Below are positions 23,119 through 34,275 of a DNA stretch of 64,000 nucleotides, in pieces. Under the pieces are notes generated by a model. That model was not told the origin of the DNA, did not search any database, and saw nothing but the letters and a program-made list of their open reading frames with translations. The position numbers were made by a program, and so were the translations under genes. The stretch spans positions 11,594,001 through 11,658,000 of the forward strand of contig OY754468.1 in NCBI GenBank assembly GCA_963575645.1. The letters are read 5' to 3'. Within the stretch, counting starts at the first letter, position 1; each line of letters starts with the position of its first letter. The DNA comes from Xanthostigma xanthostigma. Taxonomy: Eukaryota; Arthropoda; Insecta; Raphidioptera; Raphidiidae.

Positions 23119-23606
23119 TCTATATATATAAAAATCTCGTGTCACAGTGTTTGTTATCGAACTCCTCCGAAACGGCTTGACCGATTTTTATGAAATTTTT
23201 TGTGTATACTTGGTAAGTCTGAGAATAGGTCGTAGGCTATTTTTTATAGCCCTAGGTGATAAGGGTGGCCCTCTCCAGAATTTTTTTTTTTGTTTTTTTT
23301 GAACAATTTTTTTTAAAATTGTTTTATGATTTGCCATTAAAAAATACTTATAACCCTAAATTTACGCCGTTCTATCATCAACCCCTGCTTGCAGTATACA
23401 TTTATATTTATTCGACACTAGATGGCACATACATGGTAATATTTTCATCAAAAATGGAGGTTTGAGTTTAGCAGGGAACTGCCGAAAACTGCAAAAAATT
23501 TGGACACAACATTCATCTCGGTAAACTAAGATGAATGTGCGTACTCATGTTCCTCCCTTCCCTATCCGTTCTTTTGCACCCGGGTGAAACCGGGCGGGAC
23601 CGCTAG
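23119..23606 (+). mobile_element. Complete non-autonomous Helitron, 488 bp
   Basis: Begins A|TCTATATATATAAAAATCTC and ends with hairpin CCCGGGTGAAACCGGG, then GGACCG and CTAG|T at 23603-23606. Insertion between A and T with no duplication is the Helitron rule. No Rep/helicase is encoded. Confidence 0.9.
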
Positions 23607-23624
23607 TATCTTTACATATACCTA

Positions 23625-23935
23625 CAGTCGAACCTGAAGTAGCAAGAGTTCAAGGGACCGCGGTCTCGTTTTCGCTAATGGAGGTTTTTCACTAACACGA
23701 GTGTCTAGCTTATAGAGGTAAATGAGTGGACTTTCTCACTTATAGAGGACTATAAAAACTATACAAAAACAATGTTAGTTCAGCTATTTATGGCTCATTC
23801 TTAAATTTCGTGGAACTATTCTATCGCTTATAGGGATGCAGGCAAGTAGTAGTCTCAGTTATAGAGGTCCATGAGTGAAAAACGTTGTTCTCTTATAGAG
23901 GTTTCTATTTCTCACTTATCTTGGTGACTCAAAAC
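23625..23935. mobile_element. pogo/Tigger-like element, one end
   Basis: TA|CAGTCGAACCTGAAGTAGC is a Tigger-type end. It is followed by reiterated CTTATAGAGGT phrases about every 30-50 bp. The opposite end is not seen. A second copy starts at 44256 and is split by a hAT insertion. Confidence 0.6.
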
Positions 23936-24617
23936 ACTACAAATCTTGTACTGTGCCAAGTTTCAAGTCGATCGAACATTTGTGGAACCACCTAAAATTG
24001 GGTTACAACTAAAAAGTGAAGTTATAATAAAACTATTTCAGTGGCTCAGAACCCTAAAAATCTTGTACTGTGCCAAGTTTCAAGTCGATCGAACATATTG
24101 TGGAAGAGAGCTAAAAGATCTGAACCCAACTAAAAAGTGAGGTTATAATAAAACGCTTATGATTCGTGGTTGGATGATAAAATAAACACAATCAATTAAA
24201 AAAAGACTATTACTATTTCGTTTGGGTGAAAATACAGCACAGTCACTGCAGAAAAAGCAAACCGTGTTTGGATAACAAAATAAGCATCATCAATTTAAAG
24301 TAAACATTATGATTTCCCTTCGCAGAATGAAATGTTTTAACGCGAAATTGAGCTTTTTAATAACTGTGTATATTTTTTGTCAACTTCATTTTTAATAATG
24401 TCTCCAGATGTTATTTTAATCCACAAAATGATTACAGCTTACAAATGTTGACATTCTGAAGACACGACGAAGAATAGGCGGAAGCCATTTTAATAAAAAA
24501 AAGGAAAATAAAATTAATTAAAGCTATTCTACATAGAAATAAATGCTACAGATAAGAAGTCAGAATGAACTTTTAAGAAACATAATAAATCTACGCTCAA
24601 AAGACAAAACCGTCTAC
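23936..24617. repeat. Direct repeat pair then unannotated AT-rich DNA
   Basis: The phrase TGTACTGTGCCAAGTTTCAA with GTCGATCGAACAT occurs at about 23946 and 24063, about 115 bp apart. This kind of text is common in element-derived DNA. From 24160 on nothing is recognised. Confidence 0.5.
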
Positions 24618-24628
24618 GGTACAATAAT

Positions 24629-25026
24629 ACCGAGCGGTGTAGCGTAGCGCTGAGAGCACTAGACTCACATTAGGGAGGTACCGGATTCGAATCTCGGCGG
24701 GGACAGATATGACTGGGACTTTTTCTTGCTGCCCCTCGCCGAGAGACGGTAATTCCTGTACCGGCCATCTTGTTGAGGTCTTCCATGGTTTCCCTCAATC
24801 ATTCCAGATAAATATCGAGATGGTTCCTTATTCAAGGCCATAGCCGATTACCTGTCAAATTCCTATGCTCAAAATTTGCCTACCTTATCCTAATGTCCTA
24901 AAATTTCTTCATTCGCCCATTGCTATTAATAACGGGAAGTGTGATAGATGGAAAATAGTAATGGTGCGAATGGCGTTTGTTATGACATAAAGTCGAGAAA
25001 CGAACGTTAAACGCATTATTATTTTT
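24629..25026 (+). mobile_element. tRNA-headed SINE with 11-bp target duplication
   Basis: Head CCGAGCGGTGTAGCGTAGCG, box B GGATTCGAATC, standard body, tail CATTATTATTTTT. GGTACAATAAT flanks it at 24618-24628 and 25027-25037, a direct proof of LINE-type insertion. Confidence 0.95.
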
Positions 25027-25090
25027 GGTACAATAATGTGAACGGCGATTTAACCATCAATCTGCTGTTTCGAGGTTAGGCACTTAAAGC

Positions 25091-25538
25091 TTAAAGTCGC
25101 TGCACACGAGGCTAGAAACACTGCTGGAAGTTCTGCTGGCCGGAAGGCTAGCTAAGAGGCTGGAAATGACGTCATTGCGGGCTCGCCTGCTAGCTCACAA
25201 GATGGATTTTAAAATTAGAACAGGGACTATTTTTCTTGCTTGATCCTCCGCTTGCTATTAGCAAAAACCAATCAGGAAACAGTATCTTGTGGGCGACATG
25301 TACAAACGCCCGCAAAAAAACACTGCGTTCTGTTTCGAGACAATAAACATCCACTTTTGTTACCGTTACAACTACCACTGCGATTCGCACCGAACTTACT
25401 TACAAAACAAGCTTGAAAAGACGTCTCGTGTGACGCGAGCACATAACAGCAGTCAAGAAAGCCAATGCTAGAAAACTTGTAGACCAATCTAGTAAGGAAT
25501 CTAGCGGCAAATCCAGCCTCGTGTGCAGCAACCTTTAC
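25091..25538. mobile_element. MITE with AAAGTCGCTGCACACGAGGC ends
   Basis: Left end AAAGTCGCTGCACACGAGGC, right end reverse complement AAAGGTTGCTGCACACGAGG. A truncated relative with CACACGAGGTTAGAAACACT lies at 50690-50780. TTA/TA flanks suggest PIF/Harbinger; weak. Confidence 0.7.
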
Positions 25539-25559
25539 GTAGGTCAGTATCGTTTAGAG

Positions 25560-26141
25560 CAGTGATATCAAAAATACGGCCCGCGGGCCGCATCCGGCCC
25601 TCAAGCCATCTTAATACGGCCCGCGACCAGAATTTATCCAGTGCGGATTTTAGACACCTGACATCAATGAGCTTATCAAAAACAACAGACATTAGGTATC
25701 TGGATCCTCAAGCTCAAGATAATTTACCCTTTTTATTACCTTTATGTATATGAAAATTATGAATAATAAATTGAAGGAGATTTATTTGGTTGAGAAACAG
25801 TTGAAAAATAAGCTTTTTACCAGAGTATCGCTTGTGGCCAACGTTTCGAAAAATATATTTTCATTATCAGCGCCTCAATGCAAGTTAAGAGGTCCTGATG
25901 ATGAAAATATATTTTTCGAAACGTTGGCCACAAGCGATACTCTGGTAAAGTTTATTTTTCAACTGTTCCTCAACCAAATAAAGCTCCTTCAATACATATT
26001 TTTGGAACAAAACTTCTACTAACAATAAATACTAAAGATTTTAATTTAGTATGTGTTTTAGTTTTTAATTTAGAATCTGGCCCGCTAACACACCCTGAAT
26101 CTTATAAATGGCCCTTTAGAAAAATCAATTTCACACCCTTG
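25560..26141. mobile_element. hAT-type element with 8-bp duplication GTTTAGAG
   Basis: Starts CAGTGATATCAAAAATACGG, ends ..TTTCACACCCTTG; GTTTAGAG at 25552-25559 and 26142-26149. Repeated CGGCCCGCGGGCC blocks inside. A foldback (25764-26030) is nested within it. No transposase. Confidence 0.85.
25764..26030. mobile_element. Foldback with CGAAACGTTGG motifs, nested in hAT
   Basis: Arms TTGAAGGAGATTTATTTGGT and the mirrored ACCAAATAAAGCTCCTTCAA pair throughout (about 120 bp). Each arm carries CTGATGATGAAAA..TTTTTCGAAACG. One arm also occurs at 10440. Confidence 0.85.
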
Positions 26142-26559
26142 GTTTAGAGAAGATAGTGAGCAGCAGTTTTATATAGAAATAAGTACTTTTTTATACATTC
26201 TCAACAAAAACTAACCAAACAGATTGGAGCTTCAAATTCTGACGACGCTGACGTCGAAATTCGGCCTGCATAAGCGCTTTTAATTTGTGACCGCATATTC
26301 GACGAACAAAGAAGAAAAAACGCTCGGTTGTCGTCCATCAGCGGGGGTGGGCATTTAACACGAACGAATGCATGATAAAGGGACAGACGAAGACAGAAAA
26401 TACGCGCGGAATGATCGCGAGACGCGAGTAAGACAAGGCGCAACACATTTTTATGTAGGCACATTGACCTACTATAGAATGCGTTATATACAGGTGTATC
26501 ACAGAAAACCGTACATAGAGAAAACCATTGTGTAAATTAGTTAGGATCAACGATTACTT

Positions 26560-26825
26560 CAAGGGCGTAGATATTTTTTTTCCTGGGGGGTAAAGCAAAA
26601 AAAAAAATAATATTTTTTTTAAGTTTTATTAGTATCACACAAGAATACTCACGAAAGAAGGTGTCAAGCAAAATATTAATTCCCAAACCAACTTAACAAA
26701 TTTTCTTTAAGAAGTATTTCTAAATTTTATTTTTTAGCCAGGTATTCGTATTATTTTCAGTTTTATTTTTGTATTATTATGATCCTGGGGGGGTAATTAC
26801 TCCCTCCCCCCTATCTACGCCCTTG
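26560..26825. mobile_element. hAT MITE, 266 bp, duplication GATTACTT
   Basis: Ends CAAGGGCGTAGATA and TATCTACGCCCTTG; GATTACTT at 26552-26559 and 26826-26833. The interior is AT-rich with CCTGGGGGG near each end. Confidence 0.95.
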
Positions 26826-27112
26826 GATTACTTTGACCACATATGAGAATGGATACCATGGTAACGCTGACTAACCATTATTTAATAACAATAATTGCTA
26901 ATAATGAATAATAATCGGTTCAAATAAATTCTTCAGTATTAAATGAATTTATTTTTATTAATGAAACAATTTTTTTATTTAGAAAATATTTTTTTTATTA
27001 ATAATTAAACCAAACAAACCGTTAATTAAAAATTAAAGCAAATGTTCAAATAAACCTCCATTTTGATTAAGCAGTAGCTTATAATCGGTTATAAAAACTT
27101 TGTCTCACCTTA

Positions 27113-27186
27113 TGACAGGAGTCACATTGAAACATACTTCGACGATTTTGTCTTTAAGTTCATCCAGATTGTGCCACCATCCCGAA
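27113..27186 (-). pseudogene. Transposase C-terminal scrap
   Basis: The minus strand reads WWHNLDELKDKIVEVCFNVTP, similar in pattern to the NLDELK..I..I.P.. tail of mariner-type transposases. Too short to be sure; its position inside a mariner-ended element supports the call. Confidence 0.35.
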
Positions 27187-27311
27187 TAGATTTCATTATG
27201 TAAAGTATAAACCATGGTAACGACCTCTGAATAGAGGGCAAAGCAATCTCCGATCTTAACTAATTTGTGTACTTTCCCCTATGCACGGTTTCCTGTGATA
27301 CACCCTGTATA

Positions 27312-28594
27312 TAAAAGAAGACGCAAATGTGTACAGCGAGCCTGTCTCTATGTGTCGCACGCACACACACACACGCACATAAATCGTCATGATGTCACGT
27401 GACAGTGATCTATCGCCTTGTGATTTGGTGACATTTCGAAATTGGTAGTTGGTACCCGGCTCTCTCATGTTTAAAACATCGTCATCTTGTCTATACAGTA
27501 ACACAACACACAACTTTTACCTATAATCAGTTCAAAGACTTGAAAAGGATTTAAATTAAGCGTTTTATGGCCATATTTACCGAACGTAAGTATATGTTAT
27601 TTATTCTGTTCGTTTGCTCTTCAGGTAGGCTATTCTTCCTAATAAATAGCGATAATTCAATTCACCAAACAATTATGTTTACTGCAGGTATAAATCTATT
27701 CTGTCTTACTTCGAGGGTATGAATTCGCCTGATAAAATAATAATGGCCGCCATATAGATCATAATACCTAACCTATAAACGTGGAGTATTATATCTACAG
27801 TTGCTCTTGTGAATTTATTTATGTGTTGTTTATTAACCTTTTGTGAACTATATAGTTGCAAAACATTAAAATTAGAGGCAGTTTTGTGTGCAATTGGGTT
27901 AGGATAAAACATTAATATTTTGTGAAACTTTTTTTGACATTTACACTAACGCCATCGGTTGGATTTTTGGGTGAACGTCAAAATATTCAACAAAAAGAGC
28001 AAGGAGTATAGTGCAGTGTATATCTAACTTTTCTACCTGATATTTTGTTTGGTGAATTCAAAGTAAATTTTATTCTAACGAATAAATTTGTTCCAAGATT
28101 AGTAACTTCTATCTTCAATAGTGTTCGGTGAATATGGGCATTAGAATAAAATTTAGCACAGCGTTTTGGCGCCTTTGCACTTTTAAGAACATTATTATTT
28201 CGCACAACACAGAGGTTTCATCAATTCAGTTTCAGATTTTTGTTTGACGAAGTCGCCGTGTTGGGTGAAATAATTGCTGTAATTGCTTGTAATTAAATTA
28301 AAATATCCCGATTTATATATAAAAAAGTGTAAAACGATAACTTAACAGTCAAATCGATTATATACAAAAATTTAATAACAATGTATGTCAATTCATAATT
28401 GACCCTTAAAGAGCAAAATATATATACGAGTGTTTAACATAATTTTATCTTTAATAAAATTTCTGGTACTTACATTTTGGACAATGGCCGATTAGCAGTT
28501 GGAGATCCCCAAGCGCAAACTGATTCGAAGCCTCCTCTGGAAATAAAGAAAAAAGTTTTGCTATAACACATGTTTTGCCACTATTATATCATTA
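27312..28594. other. No confident gene; CA microsatellite and possible splice pair
   Basis: (CA)n at about 27358-27380. At 27567 ATGGCCATATTTACCGAAC is followed by a perfect donor GTAAGTAT, and at 27625-27687 an open 63-nt block lies between a strong acceptor (TTTGCTCTTCAG) and GCAG|GTATAA in compatible phase. This could be a tiny 5' exon pair or chance. The rest shows nothing. Confidence 0.25.
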
Positions 28595-28650
28595 CTAACG
28601 GTTCCGCCCGGTTTCATCCGGGTGCAAAAGAACGGGGATCTCTGTTACAA
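28595..28650 (-). mobile_element. Degraded Helitron 3' terminus
   Basis: CGCCCGGTTTCATCCGGGTG and GCAAAAGAACG match the 3' hairpin of the Helitrons at 23606 and 58968; the CTAG has become CTAA. Sequence inward does not match either copy. Confidence 0.45.
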
Positions 28651-28969
28651 TGTGTAAGCAATTCCAAGTCAAAAGTACAATGACGCGAATTTGATGCAAG
28701 CACAAAAGATCGAACAAAGGTCTTGCGTCTTCCCAATCGCCAAATTATTCTGGACGACATCCAAATGACACTTGCATGCAAATATTTGAAATCAATCACC
28801 GCGGTTGCATTCTCACAAATTCCAAGTTCAAACGGTCAGATCCTTTTGAACAGCTGTATAGGCAAACACTGATTCAGCTAAGAATAACGCACGGTGCGTC
28901 CGATTCGAAAAACAGTTGAACGTGGCTCTTCGCGACAACATGCTTCCCTATTTCCGGCGAAACTTCTTT

Positions 28970-29833
28970 TGTTTTTGTCACGTTTTTTTCTAACTCGCTT
29001 TCTTGTGGGTCTGTCCTGGCGGAATTTTGTAATTGATTTTAAACTTACTTCCTGATGAGATAGAGACCTGAAATGAAACGAAGAACGTGGGGTGCACGCG
29101 ACAATTACATAAGTAGTATGTAGAGTCGCTATCAATGAAAAAAACTACGAGATAAAACGAATAATGCGCCCCACGTTTTTTGTTTCAAATCTTACAAGTT
29201 AAAAATCTGCCTGCAAAGAAATTATTTTATTCTTTGGAGCTCGTTTTAAAAACGTGGTTATATTAAGTTTTCTTTTTTTATTTTATTATAATAATAATAA
29301 TGCGTTTAACGATCGTTTCTCGACTTTATGTCATAACAGACGCCATTCACACCATTACTATTTTACAGCTATCACACTTCCCGTTATTTTCTATATTTTT
29401 CAACTTCAACAAATTAATAGCAATGTGCAAATAAAGTACCTAATTCTTAGGACATTAGGATAAGGTAGGCAAATTTTGAGCCATGGCCTTGAATAAGGAA
29501 CCATATCTCGATATTTATCTGAAATTATTGAGGGAAACCATGGAAAACCTCAACAAGATAGTCGGTACAGGAATTACCGTTTCTCGACGAGAAGTAGAAG
29601 TCTCCAAGCCGACACTTCGAGATTTCGTAATTTCAGTCAAAATCTTGAAAACATAAATTCCAGAAAGCATGAAAATAACAATTAAGAAAAATATAAATAT
29701 CAATTACCGACCAAACAATAGGGTCATAAAATCCGATCCCTTTAATTTGATACCTCTACTGGTTATTACCTATTGTGTTATTATATTATTTATGCACTAA
29801 ATACCGTTGACCTGAGAATAGACCAGTGGAAAT
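28970..29833. repeat. Left arm of a broken inverted duplication
   Basis: Three blocks mirror the right arm (33528-35425): 28970-29065 with 35335-35425, 29157-29592 with about 34379-34797, and 29593-29833 with 33528-33767. The SINE body (29284-29592) is part of the arm. The left arm lacks about 610 bp, including the SINE head, that the right arm keeps. Confidence 0.85.
29284..29592 (-). mobile_element. SINE body without its tRNA head
   Basis: Same body as the other SINEs (CATGGAAAACCTCAACAAGA, GGAATTACCGTTTCTCGACG on plus) with the 3' tail at 29284. It stops abruptly at CTCGACGAGA and continues into unrelated inverted-repeat text, so a deletion removed the head. Confidence 0.85.
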
Positions 29834-30005
29834 ATCAGCTCGAGTATTATTTGCTGTGAAAACACTATACAATAAATCTATGGTATAATTAATAATCTAG
29901 GTAATTTTTACCTCGAAGACCGAAAACATAAAACAGACCTCATGGGTTCGGACCTCAGTGTCTTCCGAACAGACGGCCAAACAAGACGTGGTAATTTATT
30001 TCAAA

Positions 30006-31148
30006 ATGAGTTCAGTGCCTATAAATTTTGTGCCTTCTTTGAAGGTCATAGCAAACATGAAACTTGGCGGTGAATTTTGGCGGAATGAAAAAGTGTTCTC
30101 TATAGAAGAATTACCAGGAAGTCTGAATTATGAGTGGCAGCGAAATGCAGACAAAATGCTCGTGAGACTTGATGATTTTGAAAGTAAACTAAAGCATCTT
30201 GGCGTGAAGAAGTGTCCGAACGTTACGTGGACAATGTACGGATCAATCGACGAAGTCAAAACCATTGACAGTTTACTGAACGATCAACGGATAAGAGTGG
30301 AGAATCGGTTTTGTGTTGCTTGTGTTTATTCCCGGGTTGATAAAATGACGGAATTGTTTCCCAAATGTAATATGAGTCGAGTGAAACGTATTTATTACAG
30401 AGTCAAACAAGCTTCAGAAGATTCGGACTTTTTATTGATAAAATATTGGCTTAATTACAAATATTGTTTAAAGATCAATATGACGCCTTGTGGACGTGTG
30501 GAAACATTTAAAAAACTTTTCAAGAGTCAATCTTCAACAGTCATTATTGAATATTGGAAGCAAATGTCAGACGAAGACAAAAACATTGTTCGTGAACATG
30601 TTTTTACGAACGGCATGTACGAAAACGAAGCGGCAACGTTTGATTTTATATTAACACAATTCAGAGTTTCGGAGTTGACGGCATTTATAAAACGGTTCGC
30701 TGTTGAAACATTACAGTGTATTGTGGACAATTACGAACACCATTATTTATTTGAAGATGTTACCAAATTTATAATTCAAACGGACTCGATAAGTTGTCAA
30801 TATTTAAATTGTTTCCTTCAATATGTTTCCGCAGCCATTCGCGACCGTTCTCCGCACAATGTTTACAGAGGATTCTTCAAGACAGTGTTTTCTAATAGTA
30901 CCGACGAATTTAAAGAATTTATGTACTCGGGTGGAGGTTTTCTTGCCTTGGTGCATGATCTAGTCAAGTGTAAGAATGTCACATTTCTACAAACATTGTT
31001 AGCAGATTTCAACAGAACGTCCAAAAAGGAATTAATGAAAAAGTTAATGGCAGATGGTGGTGTTATGAGATTTTTAAAAAAGTATAGTGCCAAATCACGA
31101 AAAAATTTCAAGACTAAGCGAAAATCGAAATGTTTACACTCTCGCTAA
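30006..31148 (+). CDS. Uncharacterised 380-aa intronless protein
   Basis: The longest open frame in the window. The first ATG in frame is 30006 (MSSVPINFVPSLKV); the frame is open upstream to a TAG at 29898, and a GTG at 29958 is not a plausible eukaryotic start. The protein is basic at its C-terminus (KKYSAKSRKNFKTKRKSK), helical throughout, with a Cys-containing FCVACVYSR segment near residue 100 and repeated short helix pairs (for example IIEYWKQMSDEDK, NVYRGFF.., STDEFKEFM). No signal peptide or membrane span. The pattern recalls, from memory only, lineage-expanded uncharacterised arthropod proteins with ankyrin-like helical solenoids; I cannot confirm this. It shows no transposase, integrase, polymerase or capsid motif. 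It lies between inverted-repeat arms and its nearest AATAAA (31299, 31309) is inside an adjacent palindrome. It could be a retrocopy, an element cargo gene, or a single-exon host gene. Confidence 0.8.
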   Translation: MSSVPINFVPSLKVIANMKLGGEFWRNEKVFSIEELPGSLNYEWQRNADKMLVRLDDFESKLKHLGVKKCPNVTWTMYGSIDEVKTIDSLLNDQRIRVENRFCVACVYSRVDKMTELFPKCNMSRVKRIYYRVKQASEDSDFLLIKYWLNYKYCLKINMTPCGRVETFKKLFKSQSSTVIIEYWKQMSDEDKNIVREHVFTNGMYENEAATFDFILTQFRVSELTAFIKRFAVETLQCIVDNYEHHYLFEDVTKFIIQTDSISCQYLNCFLQYVSAAIRDRSPHNVYRGFFKTVFSNSTDEFKEFMYSGGGFLALVHDLVKCKNVTFLQTLLADFNRTSKKELMKKLMADGGVMRFLKKYSAKSRKNFKTKRKSKCLHSR

Positions 31149-31224
31149 CATCGCTCTTAAGTTTATTTATAGAATTGTGAAAAAATAACTCTAATAATTT
31201 AGAGTGATGATGATCCTGTTTAAA

Positions 31225-31385
31225 TGTTGTAAGATTGAATGATGAATCCTGATGGCATAGGATCGATGAACTAATTTTTTTTATTGCATTTTATTGACAA
31301 TAAAATGCAATAAAAAAAATTCAGTATTTGCTTAATTCATCGATCCTATGCCACCAGGATTCATCCTTTAATCTTACAACATTTA
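31225..31385. repeat. Hairpin immediately downstream of the ORF
   Basis: ATGTTGTAAGATTGAATGAT and GGCATAGGATCGATGAA pair with their mirrors before 31385, with a TTTTTTTATTGCATTTTATTG..CAATAAAATGCAATAAAAAAA centre. It supplies two AATAAA signals and a potential stable 3' stem for the transcript. Confidence 0.85.
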
Positions 31386-31402
31386 TATAGAATATAAATA
31401 AC

Positions 31403-31475
31403 GAGAAAAGTGGCTTAGTTCGCCTGACTTGAAAGTCAAGGAAGCTGGCTTGACCACCGGCGAGGCCGGTATTGT
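31403..31475 (+). other. tRNA-like sequence, doubtful
   Basis: TGGCTTAGTTCG resembles a box A, GACTTGAAAGTC an anticodon hairpin, and GCTGGCTTGACCACCGGC a T-arm-like stem with an 8-base loop. No acceptor stem pairs, so this is at best a tRNA relic or SINE head. Confidence 0.2.
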
Positions 31476-32513
31476 TTTTATTTTATTTTTACTAACGATA
31501 TTTATTTTATAATTTTTAATAAATACAAAAATTTCCATTTAATAATTTAATAAATATAAAACTTTAAAAAAAATGTTGTCTTTTTTCATTCTGCAATATA
31601 CGTCAATTTTAAACTAGTTTCCGACCGAACTTTCGGTTTCGGCTTAGTTTCGGCAAAAAGCAACTGGTTTCGACTTAGTTTCGGTTTCGACTGTCATCCG
31701 GCTTGAAACAGAAACTACATTCGGAAGGTTTCGCGATGAAATCAGACATGTTTGGTGCAGCTGCGAGCGACGAAGTGTCTTTTATGCCTCCTAAAGTTAT
31801 TAGTTAACATATCAGATGCTGAATGATAAATATGTGATTGAATTAAAATTAAAACAAAAAAAAAAATAAACTGATTATGATAATGTTAACGTTATTTTTC
31901 CCGCGGAAACATGAATTTCGGTTTCGGTCGAAACTGAGACTGAAGCCAAAATTCTGTTTCAGCCGTAAACACTAGTTTCGGTCGGACACCATACCGAATA
32001 TGAAAGCAGTTTGAAGCCTAGGGATTGAATTTTGAAAAAGTAGCCTATGTCCTTACATAGGCTACTTTTTCAAAATTCAATCCATATGGGGATAAAGTGG
32101 GGGTTGTAATATTGTATGAAGTTAAGCTTTCGCGGTCAGACCGCTGTGCCGATTGTGATGTAATTTAATATGGATATTCTCTCACCTTAAGCTCGATTTT
32201 TATGATTAACAAATCGGGGAATTTGATCTAAAAAAGTTTTACAACAATATTAGACTGCTCCCGATGTATGGAATCTGTAATTATATGATCGCAATCCAAG
32301 GTCATTGTTAAATCAAATTTTATAACAATCCTTTCTGCAACCCAGCATTGGACTGTTAATGCCGTTTTTGTCGTCTACACGAATATGAAAGGATATTTTT
32401 TATTGGAGGTAAAGACCAACCGACTGGAGAATAAAACTGAGAAAATTGATCAAAATCTATCCAATAGTTTTTTCGTGATACGCTCACATCGACGGACCTC
32501 TCATTTTATTTAT
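31476..32513. other. No gene; repeated GTTTCGG.. text and a short hairpin
   Basis: 31615-31990 repeats TTTCGGTTTCGGC-like phrases in both orientations (an inverted pair with a TCGAAACTGAGACTGAAGCC partner). TAGCCTATGTCCTTACATAGGCTA at 32041-32064 is a perfect short hairpin. Nothing coding. Confidence 0.5.
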
Positions 32514-33529
32514 ATGTCGTAGTCATAATGCAAAATTAGGCATTTTACAAAATGTCTAGGCATTTTATAAAAAGCCGGCAAAACGCGAGCGAACAATGCA
32601 GTTTCCGTTATGACTATACCAATTCAGGCAAATTGATAAAATGCCGGCAAAATGTGAACAGAAGAACGTGTATCTCGTTCTGACGCATTATTTTCAGGCA
32701 TTTTACAATTTACCAACAGCGATGTAGTCATAACGTAAGCGGGAGAAAAAAATAATAAAATTAGGGAGATAGGTACTAGGTAAGTATTTCATAAAATGGC
32801 ACAATGACACAAAAAACAATAAACTTCTTTATTATATAAATCTAAATAAACACTTCATACCTATAAAAACTTTCAGTTAGGTACTCTTAAAGTAATGCAC
32901 GAAATAAAGTAACTACCTAAATAAGTACCTAAGGTAAAGGGTCCAGTTTTTGGCGGTTTAAGAGTAACAGCTGAGGTTATATTACGATACCTAATATAAA
33001 ATTCAATTTGAATAAATAATATTTTATATCATAAACAAGTTCAGAATTTCTAGATAAGGTCATATGAGCGAAATAATTATTTGAACCGAATTTTGACCTA
33101 AACTAGTACCATTCCACATTTATGAGTTGGAATGGTAAATGAAATATAGAAAATAGTATAAGATAATAAACAATCGTTAAAAATATAAATATTTTAACAT
33201 TTTATGGAGATGTCAACACATATGTATAACCTACTTATTTTAGTTTTAGGTTAGGTTTAAGTACAGCTGTTTGGCTCAACTGTACTTATCAGGAAAGCAA
33301 TGTTGTGCGTTTTGACTACATCGCTGTTGGTAAATTGTAAAATGCCTGAAAATAATGCGTCAGAACGAGATACACGTTCTTCTGTTCACATTTTGCCGGC
33401 ATTTTATCAATTTGCCTGAATTGGTATAGTCATAACGGAAACTGCATTGTTCGCTCGCGTTTTGCCGGCTTTTTATAAAATGCCTAGACATTTTGTAAAA
33501 AGCCTAATTTTGCATTATGACTACGACAT
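32514..33529. mobile_element. MITE, 1.0 kb, 215-bp inverted ends
   Basis: Ends ATGTCGTAGTCATAATGCAA face each other with continuous pairing through GCCGGCAAAACGCGAGCGAA and ACGTGTATCTCGTTCTGACG. TTTTGCCGGC/GCCGGCAAAA motifs recur. The middle is unpaired and noncoding. Its right tip touches the inner end of the right arm of the large inverted duplication. Confidence 0.9.
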
Positions 33530-34275
33530 TTCCACTGATCTATTCTCAGGTTAATGGTATTTAGTACATAAATAATATAATAACATAATAGGTAATAACC
33601 AGGAGAGGTATCAAATTAAAGGGATCGGATTTTATGACCCTATTGTTTGGTCGGTAATTGATATTTATATTTTTCTTAATTGTTATTTACATGCGTTCTG
33701 GAATTTATGTTTTCAAGATTTTGACTGAAATTACGAAATCTCGAAGTGTCGGCTTGGAGACTTCTACGTAACTCATATAGAAACCAAAACATCTCTTTCC
33801 TGTTGTGTTTTAATAAATACACGCGTACATAAATTATTTTAATATTGAAAAGACTTTATTTTAAACTGAACTCAACTGATTTCTTTTACAAATTTACAAT
33901 TTATTTTATAGAGAAGTAACTTACGTAATATATACAAAATTATAAATTACACAATAATAAAGGCGGATTTCTATATACATTACATTTCCAATTGTTGTTT
34001 TTACCTGAGAAGTGGAGGCTTGTAATAGAGGAGCCTGCATGGAAAAACGCTACAACACTGTTGTGACGACAATATCCCTTTTTAACCGATCCTATACGAT
34101 CGTGACGTTCGATATGTTTTTTCCGCGAAACATCAATTTTTGTGAACGTAACCGGCTTCGCACGGTTATTTGGTGCGGGTTATTTTCACAGTTAATCAGG
34201 GATACACAATTTTTTAAAATTTTATCTCTAAGTAATCAGAATATACAATTCATACAACAAATAATAAAGTAAAAA

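Larger units (their letters stand above)
26487..27311. mobile_element. Mariner-type element with TATACAGGGTGTATCACAG ends
   Basis: Left TATACAGGTGTATCACAG and right (reverse complement) TATACAGGGTGTATCACAGG, followed by AAACCGTRCAT on both sides. Carries a possible transposase C-terminus on the minus strand near its right end and is interrupted by a 266-bp hAT MITE. Confidence 0.75.

Noticed and set aside
23946-24150. Direct repeats suggesting a CRISPR-like or regulatory array
   Set aside because: Only two units, about 115 bp apart, in a eukaryotic repeat-rich context.
29958-30005. GTG start giving a longer version of the 380-aa protein
   Set aside because: GTG is not a normal eukaryotic start; the first in-frame ATG at 30006 is preferred. 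The extra 16 codons are merely open.
31403-31475. Functional tRNA gene
   Set aside because: No pairing acceptor stem and an 8-base T loop; kept only as a doubtful tRNA-like entry.
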